Positions 51,808 through 59,882 of a DNA stretch of 64,000 nt are shown here, in pieces. Each line of letters begins with the position of its first letter. Position 1 is the first letter of the stretch. This stretch comes from Emticicia sp. C21 (lineage in GTDB: Bacteria > Bacteroidota > Bacteroidia > Cytophagales > Spirosomataceae). The notes below the pieces were generated by a model, which did not search any database, had not been told where the DNA came from, and saw only the letters and a list, made by a program, of their open reading frames with translations. Made by a program: the position numbers and the translations under genes. The DNA is taken from the NCBI RefSeq assembly GCF_003418935.1, contig NZ_QVMT01000021.1, positions 1 through 64,000 on the forward strand, read 5' to 3'.

Positions 51808-51882
51808 TTGAGCGATTTAGTGAATGAGTGATTAGCTAGTTGATAATTAATCACTCATCCACACAATCACTAAATCACTCAA
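51808..51882. repeat. Imperfect inverted repeat upstream of the symporter gene
   Basis: The left arm (51808-51834, TTGAGCGATTTAGTGA then ATGAGTGATTA) is complementary to the right arm (51848-51882) except for one substitution and an 8-base insertion in the right arm. It ends 46 bases before the symporter start codon. Confidence 0.65.
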
Positions 51883-51928
51883 TAGATTACCTCCTATTAT
51901 TTATACCCAAACTAATAACTTTTGTACA

Positions 51929-53518
51929 ATGAATCAATTTGGTTTAAGCCCGATCGATCTGGGTATCATTATATTTTATCTGGTCGGTATTATCTGGTAC
52001 GGTATCCGTAGCGGAAAAAAAGGTAGTTCCGACGAGTACTTTTTAGGCGGTCGGGATATGACCTGGTTTACGATTGGTCTATCCATGTTTGCCGCTAATA
52101 TCTCTTCCAATTCATTAGTAGCCATTACAGGCGGTGCTACCAAAGGCGGTATCGCTTTCTATAATTACGAGTGGATGGCAACTGTTGTATTAGCCTTTTT
52201 TTGTGTATTTATTCTTCCCTTTTACCTAAAGACAGGCATTTATACGATGCCTGAATTCCTTGAAAAACGCTTCGATAGCCGGTCGAGGTATTATTTTTCA
52301 TTCATTACCTTAGTGGGTAATATCTTTATTGATACCGCAGGTACTTTGTTTGCCGGGGCATTAATTGTGAAACTCGTTTATCCCGAAGTGCCTACCGTTT
52401 TAGTCATTGCAGCTTTGGCTTTATTTGCTGCTTCTTATACAGTCTTAGGTGGACTCTCTTCCGTAATGAAAACAGAGGTATTGAATACCATTATCTTACT
52501 CATATCAGCTGTAATTGTAGCGACCATTACTTATATCAAAGCAGGTGGATATGGGGAAATTGTAAAGACTGCGAATGCTAAAAGCCCGACTTTTATGCAT
52601 CTGATATTGCCCTCCAATCATCCTGATATGCCCTGGCAGGGATTAGTTTTTGGAGTGCCTCTATTAGGCTTTTATTTCTGGTGTAACAACCAGTTTATTG
52701 TGCAACGTGCACTAAGTGCTAAAAGTGTAGACGAAGCACGCAAAGGCGCTTTATTTGCAGGCGTTCTCAAAATTCCTATTCTGTTTTTATTAGTTCTTCC
52801 GGGTATTGCTACTTTGAAATTGTTTCCGGAAATGACTAACTCCGATCAGGCATTCCCAACATTGGTATTTAACCTTTTGCCTCATGGATTGATAGGATTA
52901 GTAGTAGCAGGTTTCTTAGCAGCTATGGCAAGTGCTATTTCTGCCACGCTCAATTCTGCCTCTACTTTAGTAACGATGGATTTTGTAAAGAAAGTAAGGC
53001 CTGATATGGGAGAGAAAGCCTTGGTGCGAGCCGGACAAATAGCTACACTGGTGTTTGTTCTGATAGCCGTACTCTGGTCTCCTCAAATAGCTCGATTTGA
53101 CTCTCTGATGAATTATATGCAAAGCATATTAGGCTTGATAAGCCCTCCGGTAGTAGCTGTCTTTTTGCTCGGTTTATTCTGGAGGCGTACGAATGGCACA
53201 GGTGCTTTTACGGGTTTAATGGTAGGTTTCGCCTTGGCTGTCTGGACGGTTATTTCACCCGGAACAAGCTTCTTAGGCTCATTTCATTTTTTAGTAGCGC
53301 CACCAATCCTATTGATTATTTGCGGGTTAGTCACGATGGTGTTCAGCGTTTTAACCCCTAAACCCGATTATGAGAAGATAAAAGGCATGATATATACCCA
53401 GAAAATTTACGATGCCGATACCGCTAGCTTAAAAGGTTTGCCGTGGCATCAAAACTATCGGGTATTGGCACTTATCTCGCTCATTATCACAGCCATAGTC
53501 GTCTGGATTTATAGATAG
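51929..53518 (+). CDS. Sodium:solute symporter family protein
   Basis: A 529-residue inner-membrane protein with about 14 helices and the SSS family pattern: GRDMTWFTIGLSMFAANISSNSLVAITG near the start, the sodium-site helix region, GLSSVMKTEVLNTIILL and GFLAAMASAISATLNSASTLVTMDF (read in part). Closest in style to the SGLT-like sugar symporters (FWCNNQFIVQRALSAKS is a family hallmark), so a sugar or similar solute is likely, taken up with Na+. Followed by a strong terminator. Confidence 0.9.
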   Translation: MNQFGLSPIDLGIIIFYLVGIIWYGIRSGKKGSSDEYFLGGRDMTWFTIGLSMFAANISSNSLVAITGGATKGGIAFYNYEWMATVVLAFFCVFILPFYLKTGIYTMPEFLEKRFDSRSRYYFSFITLVGNIFIDTAGTLFAGALIVKLVYPEVPTVLVIAALALFAASYTVLGGLSSVMKTEVLNTIILLISAVIVATITYIKAGGYGEIVKTANAKSPTFMHLILPSNHPDMPWQGLVFGVPLLGFYFWCNNQFIVQRALSAKSVDEARKGALFAGVLKIPILFLLVLPGIATLKLFPEMTNSDQAFPTLVFNLLPHGLIGLVVAGFLAAMASAISATLNSASTLVTMDFVKKVRPDMGEKALVRAGQIATLVFVLIAVLWSPQIARFDSLMNYMQSILGLISPPVVAVFLLGLFWRRTNGTGAFTGLMVGFALAVWTVISPGTSFLGSFHFLVAPPILLIICGLVTMVFSVLTPKPDYEKIKGMIYTQKIYDADTASLKGLPWHQNYRVLALISLIITAIVVWIYR

Positions 53519-53541
53519 TAGGATTCTCCATCACTCTTTAG

Positions 53542-53572
53542 GCTGTTAAGATTTCGGTCTTAACAGCTTTTT
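53542..53572 (+). terminator. Rho-independent terminator of the symporter gene
   Basis: GCTGTTAAGA (53542-53551) pairs with TCTTAACAGC (53558-53567) around TTTCGG, then TTTTT. Confidence 0.88.
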
Positions 53573-53626
53573 AATTGAATCTGATTTTAACATCTTGACG
53601 TAAATTTCAAGAATATTAAAAATTAT

Positions 53627-53662
53627 TTTAATTTTGTTTAATCTTTCTTGAACAAAATTAAA
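53627..53662. promoter_or_regulatory. 12-bp inverted repeat ahead of the carotenoid operon
   Basis: TTTAATTTTGTT (53627-53638) is the exact complement of AACAAAATTAAA (53651-53662) with a 12-base spacer. It ends 46 bases before the crtI start, which overlaps the expected promoter. It may be the operator of a MerR-type (for example CarH-like light/B12) repressor, known for carotenoid genes in other bacteria; the regulator is not in this window. Confidence 0.5.
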
Positions 53663-53708
53663 CAAATAAAGTTTATACATTTAATTAGCAAAGAGAGGTC
53701 TTTTGGAT

Positions 53709-55205
53709 ATGAATAAAGCTATAGTAATAGGAGCAGGTTTTGCAGGACTCTCAGCAGCAACCAAACTGGCAGATGCAGGGTATGAGGTAACAATCCTGGA
53801 AAAAAACACAATGGCCGGAGGAAGAGCCAGAGTTTTTGAAGAAAAAGGTTTTACCTTCGACATGGGCCCGAGTTGGTACTGGATGCCTGATGTATTTGAA
53901 AGCTACTTTGCTGAGTTTGGTAAAAAAGTAAGTGATTACTACGATCTTGTAAGATTGAATCCATCCTATAAAGTTATTTTTAGCGAGAATGAAGATGTCG
54001 ATTTACCAGCAAATCTGGGAGAATTAAAAGTATTATTTGACAGTATAGAAAAGGGGAGCAGTAAGAGATTAGAAGCATTTTTAGCGGAATCGAAGTATAA
54101 ATATGAGGTAGGCATTGGGGAGTTTGTCTGGAAGCCAAGTTTATCAATTACCGAATTTTTTGATTTCCGACTGGTATCAAAGGCGTTGAGCTTAGATTTG
54201 TTTGCTTCATTTGGCAGGTATATAAGAAAGTTTTTTAAAAACAGGAGGCTACTGCAATTAATGGAGTTTCCGATTCTATTTTTAGGGGCCACACCCAAAG
54301 ATACACCGGCTCTATATAGTTTGATGAACTATGCAGAAATAGCTTTAGGCACCTGGTATCCGATGGGGGGTATGCATGAGATAATAAAAGCGATGGTGAA
54401 GCTGGCAGAGGAGAAAGGGGTAATTATTAAACTTAACGAGGAGGTAAAAAAAATTGAGGTTGCCGATAAAACAGCCAGAAAAGTAGTAACGGCTAATGGC
54501 GAGTATGAAGCAGATATTGTGATTGGTGGAGCAGATTACCATCATATTGAAAGTAAATTGCTTGATGAAGCCCATAGAAATTATAGTGAGAGCTATTGGC
54601 AAAGCCGAACCATGGCGCCTTCGTCTTTATTATTTTATGTAGGTATTGATTATAAAGTAGATAAATTATTACATCATAATTTGTTTTTTGATGAGGATTT
54701 CGACGTACATGCCGACGAAATCTATACTCATCCACAATGGCCTTCAAAACCACTATTTTACGTGTCGGCACCCTCTAAGACAGATGGGAGTGTAGCGCCG
54801 CAGGGTGCCGAAAATCTTTTTATTCTGATACCCATTGCTCCGGATTTGGCTGATGGAGAAGAAGTGCGGGAAAAGTATTATGAAATAGTAATGGAGCGTC
54901 TGGAAAAGTACGTAGGGCATAGCATCAGAAAACATGTAGTCTATAAAAGAAGTTTTGCTGTTAGCGACTTCAAGAATGATTACCATTCGTTTCGGGGCAA
55001 CGCCTACGGTCTGGCGAATACTCTGATGCAGACAGCATTTCTGAAACCGAGCCTGAAAAACAAAAAAGTTAAGAACCTGTATTATACAGGTCAGTTAACA
55101 GTGCCCGGGCCGGGAGTGCCACCCTCGTTAATTTCTGGATTGGTAGTGGCTAATCAGGTAATAAAAGAGTTTGGAAAAGTACAGAAAGAAGTAACGATTG
55201 CTTAA
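53709..55205 (+). CDS. crtI: Phytoene desaturase (carotenoid biosynthesis)
   Basis: A 498-residue FAD-dependent desaturase. The FAD-binding start is KAIVIGAGFAGLSAATKLADAG, followed by GGRARVFEEKGFTFDMGPSWY, the family-typical substrate region. The C-terminal signature is LYYTGQLTVPGPGVPPSLISG, read in part. It should introduce double bonds into phytoene, normally giving lycopene. The ATG at 53709 is chosen over a TTG six bases upstream. crtB follows after 28 bases, which gives a two-gene operon; cyclase and hydroxylase genes are not in the window, so the final pigment is not known. Confidence 0.94.
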   Translation: MNKAIVIGAGFAGLSAATKLADAGYEVTILEKNTMAGGRARVFEEKGFTFDMGPSWYWMPDVFESYFAEFGKKVSDYYDLVRLNPSYKVIFSENEDVDLPANLGELKVLFDSIEKGSSKRLEAFLAESKYKYEVGIGEFVWKPSLSITEFFDFRLVSKALSLDLFASFGRYIRKFFKNRRLLQLMEFPILFLGATPKDTPALYSLMNYAEIALGTWYPMGGMHEIIKAMVKLAEEKGVIIKLNEEVKKIEVADKTARKVVTANGEYEADIVIGGADYHHIESKLLDEAHRNYSESYWQSRTMAPSSLLFYVGIDYKVDKLLHHNLFFDEDFDVHADEIYTHPQWPSKPLFYVSAPSKTDGSVAPQGAENLFILIPIAPDLADGEEVREKYYEIVMERLEKYVGHSIRKHVVYKRSFAVSDFKNDYHSFRGNAYGLANTLMQTAFLKPSLKNKKVKNLYYTGQLTVPGPGVPPSLISGLVVANQVIKEFGKVQKEVTIA

Positions 55206-55233
55206 AATTGCCCACCTTTTAAATGAAAAAATA

Positions 55234-56070
55234 ATGTTCGATCTGTTTGAAAAAACTACTTTCGGTTGTAGTAAGCTGATTACCAGGAGTTATAGTACCT
55301 CTTTTACTTTAGGGATACAGACACTCGACCGCAAATTTCATGACCCGATTTACGGGATTTATGGCTTTGTGCGGTATGCCGACGAAATTGTGGATACTTT
55401 CCATGATTTCGACAAAAAGACGCTGCTCAGCCGCTATGGTGACGAAACTTATCGGGCTATCGAAGAGGGTATCAGCCTGAATCCGGTCTTACATTCATTT
55501 CAAAAGGTGGTGAAGCAATACAACATTGAACGAGAATTGATAGCGGCTTTTCTGGAAAGTATGGAAATGGATCTGGAGAATAAAGTCTATGACAGAAACG
55601 CTTACGATAAATATATCTATGGCTCGGCGGAAGTGGTAGGACTGATGTGTCTACGGGTTTTTTGTGAGGGTGATGGTGCACTATTTGACAAACTGAAAGT
55701 CTATGCCCAAAGCTTAGGGGCCGCGTTTCAGAAAGTTAATTTTTTAAGGGATATTCAAAGTGATTTTTCAGAAAGGGGTAGAGTCTATTTCCCGAATGTT
55801 GACTTTAATGACTTTTCTGTGAATGGTAAAAAACAGATTGAAGAAGATATCCAGAAAGATTTTGATAATGCCTACATCGGTATACTTGGTTTGCCGGGTG
55901 GAGCAAGAAAAGGCGTATACTTAGCTTATTGTTATTACTTAAAATTATTCGAACGAATAAAAAGAATTTCGGCAGCCCGGATTCAGCAGGAACGTATTCG
56001 GGTGCCGGATACAACCAAGCTTGCTTTGCTGGCCAAAATATGGGTGCAAAGAAGCTTAAACACCATCTGA
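55234..56070 (+). CDS. crtB: Phytoene synthase
   Basis: A 278-residue trans-isoprenyl diphosphate synthase that condenses two geranylgeranyl diphosphates. The first Asp-rich motif is in GFVRYADEIVDTF and the second in FLRDIQSDFSERGRVYFP; SYSTSFTLGI is the conserved N-terminal segment. The ATG at 55234 is preferred; a TTG at 55198 would overlap the end of crtI. It is translated from the crtI operon, with a terminator after it. Confidence 0.94.
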   Translation: MFDLFEKTTFGCSKLITRSYSTSFTLGIQTLDRKFHDPIYGIYGFVRYADEIVDTFHDFDKKTLLSRYGDETYRAIEEGISLNPVLHSFQKVVKQYNIERELIAAFLESMEMDLENKVYDRNAYDKYIYGSAEVVGLMCLRVFCEGDGALFDKLKVYAQSLGAAFQKVNFLRDIQSDFSERGRVYFPNVDFNDFSVNGKKQIEEDIQKDFDNAYIGILGLPGGARKGVYLAYCYYLKLFERIKRISAARIQQERIRVPDTTKLALLAKIWVQRSLNTI

Positions 56071-56089
56071 TTTTTAACTTAAATACGGG

Positions 56090-56120
56090 GCTTGCTGGTT
56101 GAAAAATCAGCAAGCTTTTT
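56090..56120 (+). terminator. Rho-independent terminator of crtI-crtB
   Basis: GCTTGCTG (56090-56097) pairs with CAGCAAGC (56108-56115), then TTTTTG. Confidence 0.85.
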
Positions 56121-56132
56121 GTTGTTTTCTAC

Positions 56133-56163
56133 TTGGAAAACAGGAGATTTTTTACTATTTTTG
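56133..56163 (+). promoter_or_regulatory. Putative Bacteroidota-type promoter of dnaN
   Basis: TTG at 56133-56135 and TATTTTTG (56156-56163) agree with the Bacteroidota consensus (TTG about -33 and TAnnTTTG about -7), with 20 bases between. The start codon follows about 90 bases later. Confidence 0.5.
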
Positions 56164-56251
56164 CTGACTTATCCTCTTCCAAACCTATTAGTAGAGTTTT
56201 AGATGATAAGTAGTTGATAAACAAGCATTTAATAGAAAATCTCATATACAC

Positions 56252-57376
56252 ATGAAGTTTGTCGTTTCGTCATCCGCCCTGCTTAAACATCTTTCTACCA
56301 TTAATGGTGTGATTGCGAGTAACCCTATCGTTCCGATTCTCGAAAACTTTTTGTTTCAATTAGATAAAGGTAATCTGACTGTGACAGCTTCTGATATGCA
56401 AACAGTGATGATCACTGAATTTGAGGTTGATTCACGTGATAAGGGTTCTTTTGCCGTGCCTGCACGCTTATTATTAGATACACTTCGTAGCTTACCGGAG
56501 CAACCAGTACAGATTAATGTTGATGAAGAAACTTTCGGAACAGAATTAGTAACAGCCAATGGTCGTTATAAACTGGCAGGTGAAAATCCGATGGATTTTC
56601 CGCGTGTGCCGCAAGTGAATCGTAATTTCAGCATTGAGATGGATTCAGATACCTTAGGCTGTGCGATTGCTAATACGATTTTTGCTACCAGTACAGACGA
56701 TTTACGTCCTGCTATGACAGGTGTGTTTGTACAGGCATCAGATAATGCTACTACTTTTGTAGCTACCGATGGTCACCGTTTGATTCGCTACCGTCGTGAA
56801 GATGTAAAATCACCTAACAATACTTCGATGATTTTACCTCGCAAAGCACTGAACTTATTGAAATCTTCTTTACCAGGCGAAGTAATGCCTGTAAAAGCAG
56901 AGTTCAGTAATTCCAACGCCTTTTTCAGCTTCGGAAATATCAAAATGATTTGCCGCCTGATCGACGAACGTTTCCCTGATTACGAAAACGTTATTCCTCA
57001 GAATAACCCAAATAAGTTGAAAATCGAGCGAACAGAATTATTGAGCACTTTGAAACGTATTTCAATCTACTCTAATAAAACTACGCATCAGATTCGCTTA
57101 AAAATATCGGCTAATGAATTAGTAATCTCAGCCGAAGATTTAGATTATTCAAACGAAGCGACCGAAAAATTGAGTTGCGAATACGATGGCGACGAAATTG
57201 AAATAGGCTTTAACGCGAAGTTCTTAATAGAAATGTTGAATAACCTGAGCGTGAAGAATATCTCTCTGGAAATGTCTCAACCAAATCGCGCAGGCTTGAT
57301 TATTCCGGTAGAAAAAACAAATAATGAAGATACCCTGATGTTGGTTATGCCTGTAATGTTGAATACTTACGCATAA
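56252..57376 (+). CDS. dnaN: DNA polymerase III sliding clamp (beta subunit)
   Basis: A 374-residue clamp with the three repeated clamp domains: the N-terminal KFVVSSSALLKHLSTINGVI, central VATDGHRLIRYRR (the typical TDGHRL motif), and the C-terminal part ending in LMLVMPVMLN, which corresponds to the PM/hydrophobic binding groove for partner proteins. It forms a ring around DNA that tethers the polymerase. It is not beside dnaA or gyrB, as usual for Bacteroidota. Confidence 0.97.
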   Translation: MKFVVSSSALLKHLSTINGVIASNPIVPILENFLFQLDKGNLTVTASDMQTVMITEFEVDSRDKGSFAVPARLLLDTLRSLPEQPVQINVDEETFGTELVTANGRYKLAGENPMDFPRVPQVNRNFSIEMDSDTLGCAIANTIFATSTDDLRPAMTGVFVQASDNATTFVATDGHRLIRYRREDVKSPNNTSMILPRKALNLLKSSLPGEVMPVKAEFSNSNAFFSFGNIKMICRLIDERFPDYENVIPQNNPNKLKIERTELLSTLKRISIYSNKTTHQIRLKISANELVISAEDLDYSNEATEKLSCEYDGDEIEIGFNAKFLIEMLNNLSVKNISLEMSQPNRAGLIIPVEKTNNEDTLMLVMPVMLNTYA

Positions 57377-57395
57377 GTGCTCAGAAGATATAACT

Positions 57396-57431
57396 AAGCC
57401 CTATAAATCAATCTGGTTTATAGGGCTTTTT
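57396..57431 (+). terminator. Rho-independent terminator of dnaN
   Basis: A 12-bp perfect stem (57396-57407 with 57417-57428), loop TCAATCTGG, then T. Confidence 0.88.
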
Positions 57432-57463
57432 GTTTAATTTGCTAATTGCTAAAATCCTACATT

Positions 57464-58441
57464 GTGAATATAAAAACATTTTTCTCCCGCATTGGCCTTG
57501 ACTGGTTTCTAGGTGCCATTATTGTCATGATAATTTTAGCCTATTATTTCCCGTCTTTCGGCTTAATGCAAGAGCCTATTTCCTTAGAAGAAATAGCTAA
57601 TTATGGAGTATCGGGCATTTTCTTTTTTTATGGACTGAAACTAAGCACAGATAAACTCAAACAAGGTTTATCTAACTGGAAAATGCACATTGTTATTCAA
57701 CTGACAACCTTTGTATTATTCCCAATTATTGCGCTTTCAGTAAAACCCTTATTTGCGGGAGATAATCAGACACTCTGGTTAGGTATATTCTATTTAGCTG
57801 CTTTACCTTCTACGGTTTCCTCTTCGGTGGTAATGGTTTCTATTGCCAATGGGAATATCCCTGCGGCCATCTTTAATGCTAGCATCTCAAGTCTGGTGGG
57901 TTTGTTCATGACGCCACTATGGGTCGGGCTATTCATCGTAGCAGATACAGGTAATTTTGATGCCTGGAGTATCATCGGCAAGCTTTGTTTACAAGTACTC
58001 TTACCTTTAATTATAGGCATGCTACTCAATAAGCGCTTAGGCTGGTTTGCTGATAAATATAAAACGGCTCTAAAAACATTCGACCAGTCTGTCATCCTGA
58101 TAATTATTTATACCTCATTCTGTAAATCATTTGCTTTGAATCTATTTAAAGATTTATCGTTTCTAGAACTTATCTTATTAATGGCGGGTCTGCTAGGCTT
58201 ATTTTTTGCAGTAATATTTATTACCAATGCTATAAGCAGGCTTTTAGGCTTTAGCAAAGCGGATAATATAACCGTGATGTTTTGTGGCTCTAAGAAGTCA
58301 TTAGTGCATGGCACAGTCATGTCAAAAGTACTATTTACCCAAAGTAGTATTGTGGGTATTATTTTATTACCCTTAATGATTTATCATGCTTTACAATTAA
58401 TTGCTGCGAGTGTAATGGCGCAGAAGTTTGCTAAGGAGTAA
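57464..58441 (+). CDS. Bile acid:sodium symporter-type transporter (SBF-like, PF13593)
   Basis: A 325-residue inner-membrane protein with about ten helices. GLDWFLGAIIVMIILAYYFPSFG and FFFYGLKLSTDKLKQGLSNWK are typical of the SBF-like family, and the crossing region is in AALPSTVSSSVVMVSIANGNIPAAIFNA (read in part). The substrate is unknown; bile acids are not implied. The start is taken as GTG at 57464; a TTG at 57446 is also possible. It begins soon after the dnaN terminator and ends at a bidirectional terminator. Confidence 0.82.
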   Translation: MNIKTFFSRIGLDWFLGAIIVMIILAYYFPSFGLMQEPISLEEIANYGVSGIFFFYGLKLSTDKLKQGLSNWKMHIVIQLTTFVLFPIIALSVKPLFAGDNQTLWLGIFYLAALPSTVSSSVVMVSIANGNIPAAIFNASISSLVGLFMTPLWVGLFIVADTGNFDAWSIIGKLCLQVLLPLIIGMLLNKRLGWFADKYKTALKTFDQSVILIIIYTSFCKSFALNLFKDLSFLELILLMAGLLGLFFAVIFITNAISRLLGFSKADNITVMFCGSKKSLVHGTVMSKVLFTQSSIVGIILLPLMIYHALQLIAASVMAQKFAKE

Positions 58442-58447
58442 AGATGC

Positions 58448-58472
58448 TAAATAGAAATCTTCTATTTAGCCA
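58448..58472. terminator. Bidirectional hairpin between convergent genes
   Basis: GCTAAATAGAA (58448-58458) pairs perfectly with TTCTATTTAGC (58462-58472) around ATC. It overlaps the 3' end of the opposing gene and can serve both. Confidence 0.65.
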
Positions 58473-58896
58473 ACATCAGCAATCTTTTATGTCTCGCATT
58501 CTCAAGCGTTTCCATAAATTGCTTTCTCGCTTTCTGAGTCATATTATCAACATCCATTACAATATTTGCTGAAGGGGAAGATATTTCTATCTTACGCTTT
58601 TTCGACCATACATAATAGGAAGCAACAAATAAGATAAAAATCAATGATAAAAACCTTTCTGTTGTTCCTCCCACGATGAGCCCTGCCATACTCACTAAAC
58701 CAATAAACAACCCAACAATTATTACAATTATATTCGATTGGCGATAGGCTTGGTAAGAGCTAATGTTTTCAAGCATGATACTTTTTATTTCTGTAGAACT
58801 GTACGTGCTTACTTTTTGCCAGATTCGGTGAGAAGTCAGAATCACTTCTTTTGTATCAGATTCAAGAATAACTTTTTCGTCAGGGAGCAAATTCAT
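58462..58896 (-). CDS. Hypothetical membrane protein, 144 residues
   Basis: The N-terminus (DEKVILESDTKEVILTSHRIWQ) resembles the bacterial PH-like strand pattern, followed by two membrane segments (about 55-73 and 78-93) and a basic tail (RKQFMETLENARHKRLLM). I do not assign a name. It stands alone, convergent with the SBF-like gene. Confidence 0.7.
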   Translation of the reverse strand: MNLLPDEKVILESDTKEVILTSHRIWQKVSTYSSTEIKSIMLENISSYQAYRQSNIIVIIVGLFIGLVSMAGLIVGGTTERFLSLIFILFVASYYVWSKKRKIEISSPSANIVMDVDNMTQKARKQFMETLENARHKRLLMLAK

Positions 58897-59004
58897 AGCG
58901 CAAAGAGTTTGATGGTGTTAATTAATACCAGGGATAATATTAATCAAAATTCCAATTAATAAATAACTCTGGCTAAAAATTATTTTTATGATTTATAAAC
59001 AAAA

Positions 59005-59033
59005 AACGCCTGCCATTCTAAAAATGGCAAGCG
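59005..59033 (-). terminator. Terminator of the sdh operon
   Basis: AACGCCTGCCATT pairs with AATGGCAAGCGTT (one mismatch) in 59005-59033. On the minus strand it is followed by TTTTTT, about 60 bases after the sdhB stop. Confidence 0.8.
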
Positions 59034-59068
59034 TTCGCATATATAATATTCCCAAATCTGGTCTTCAC

Positions 59069-59093
59069 TCCCCTTCAGGGGCCAGGGGGCTTA
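59069..59093. repeat. GC-rich CCCC/GGGG element abutting the sdhB stop
   Basis: TCCCCTTCAGGGGCCAGGGG and the following GCTTA end on the sdhB stop codon. It resembles the element at 41383-41410 after glpF. Confidence 0.5.
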
Positions 59094-59858
59094 TGCCACA
59101 GTCGAAGCAATACTAGAACCTAAGTATTCACGATTCAAACGAGCAATGTTTTCCAGAGAAATTTCTTTTGGACACTCAATAGCACAAGCACCGGTATTAG
59201 TACAGTTACCGAATCCTTCTGCATCCATTTGAGCCACCATCTTGATAGCTCTTTCTTCACGCTCTGGTTGACCTTGTGGCAATAGCGCTAGTTGAGAAAC
59301 TTTAGCGGATACAAAAAGCATCGCCGAAGCATTTTTACAAGCCGCTACACAAGCACCACAACCAATACATGCCGCAGCCGCAAATGCCTTATCTGCTTCT
59401 TCTTTCGGAATCGGGATAGCGTTACCATCCTGTGCATTACCTGTATTTACAGAAACGTATCCACCGGCAGCAATGATACGGTCGAAAGCAGCTCTGTCTA
59501 CTACCAGGTCTTTTACAACCGGAAATGCCGTTGCTCTCCACGGTTCAACCACAATGGTATCGCCATCTTTGAAACTGCGCATATGTAGCTGACAGGTAGT
59601 AACTGCCTCTAAAGGGCCATGAGGGCGACCGTTGATGTACATTGAACAGGCTCCACAGATACCTTCACGACAATCATGATCAAAGGCGATAGGCTCTTTC
59701 TCTTCCGAAACCAGGCGTTCGTTCAAAACGTCAAACATTTCAAGAAAAGACATATCTTCTGAGATACCATTTACCTGATAGGTTTCAAGACTACCGTTAA
59801 CTTTTGCATTTTTTTGTCTCCACACTTTCAGTGTGAGGTTCATATTACCTTCTGACAT
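59091..59858 (-). CDS. sdhB: Succinate dehydrogenase/fumarate reductase iron-sulfur subunit
   Basis: A 255-residue subunit that passes electrons between the flavoprotein and the membrane anchor. The [2Fe-2S] ligands are in [15 protein letters not shown] and the following TCQLH; the [4Fe-4S] cluster in [15 protein letters not shown]; the [3Fe-4S] ligands in [15 protein letters not shown]. The type matches the quinol:fumarate reductase branch of Bacteroidota. It ends the sdhCAB operon. Confidence 0.95.
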   Translation of the reverse strand: MSEGNMNLTLKVWRQKNAKVNGSLETYQVNGISEDMSFLEMFDVLNERLVSEEKEPIAFDHDCREGICGACSMYINGRPHGPLEAVTTCQLHMRSFKDGDTIVVEPWRATAFPVVKDLVVDRAAFDRIIAAGGYVSVNTGNAQDGNAIPIPKEEADKAFAAAACIGCGACVAACKNASAMLFVSAKVSQLALLPQGQPEREERAIKMVAQMDAEGFGNCTNTGACAIECPKEISLENIARLNREYLGSSIASTVA

Positions 59859-59882
59859 AACTTTAATATTTTTATAAACACG

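Noticed and set aside
56252-57376. Replication origin near dnaN
   Set aside because: No dnaA, gyrB or recF gene and no DnaA boxes were seen around dnaN in this window.
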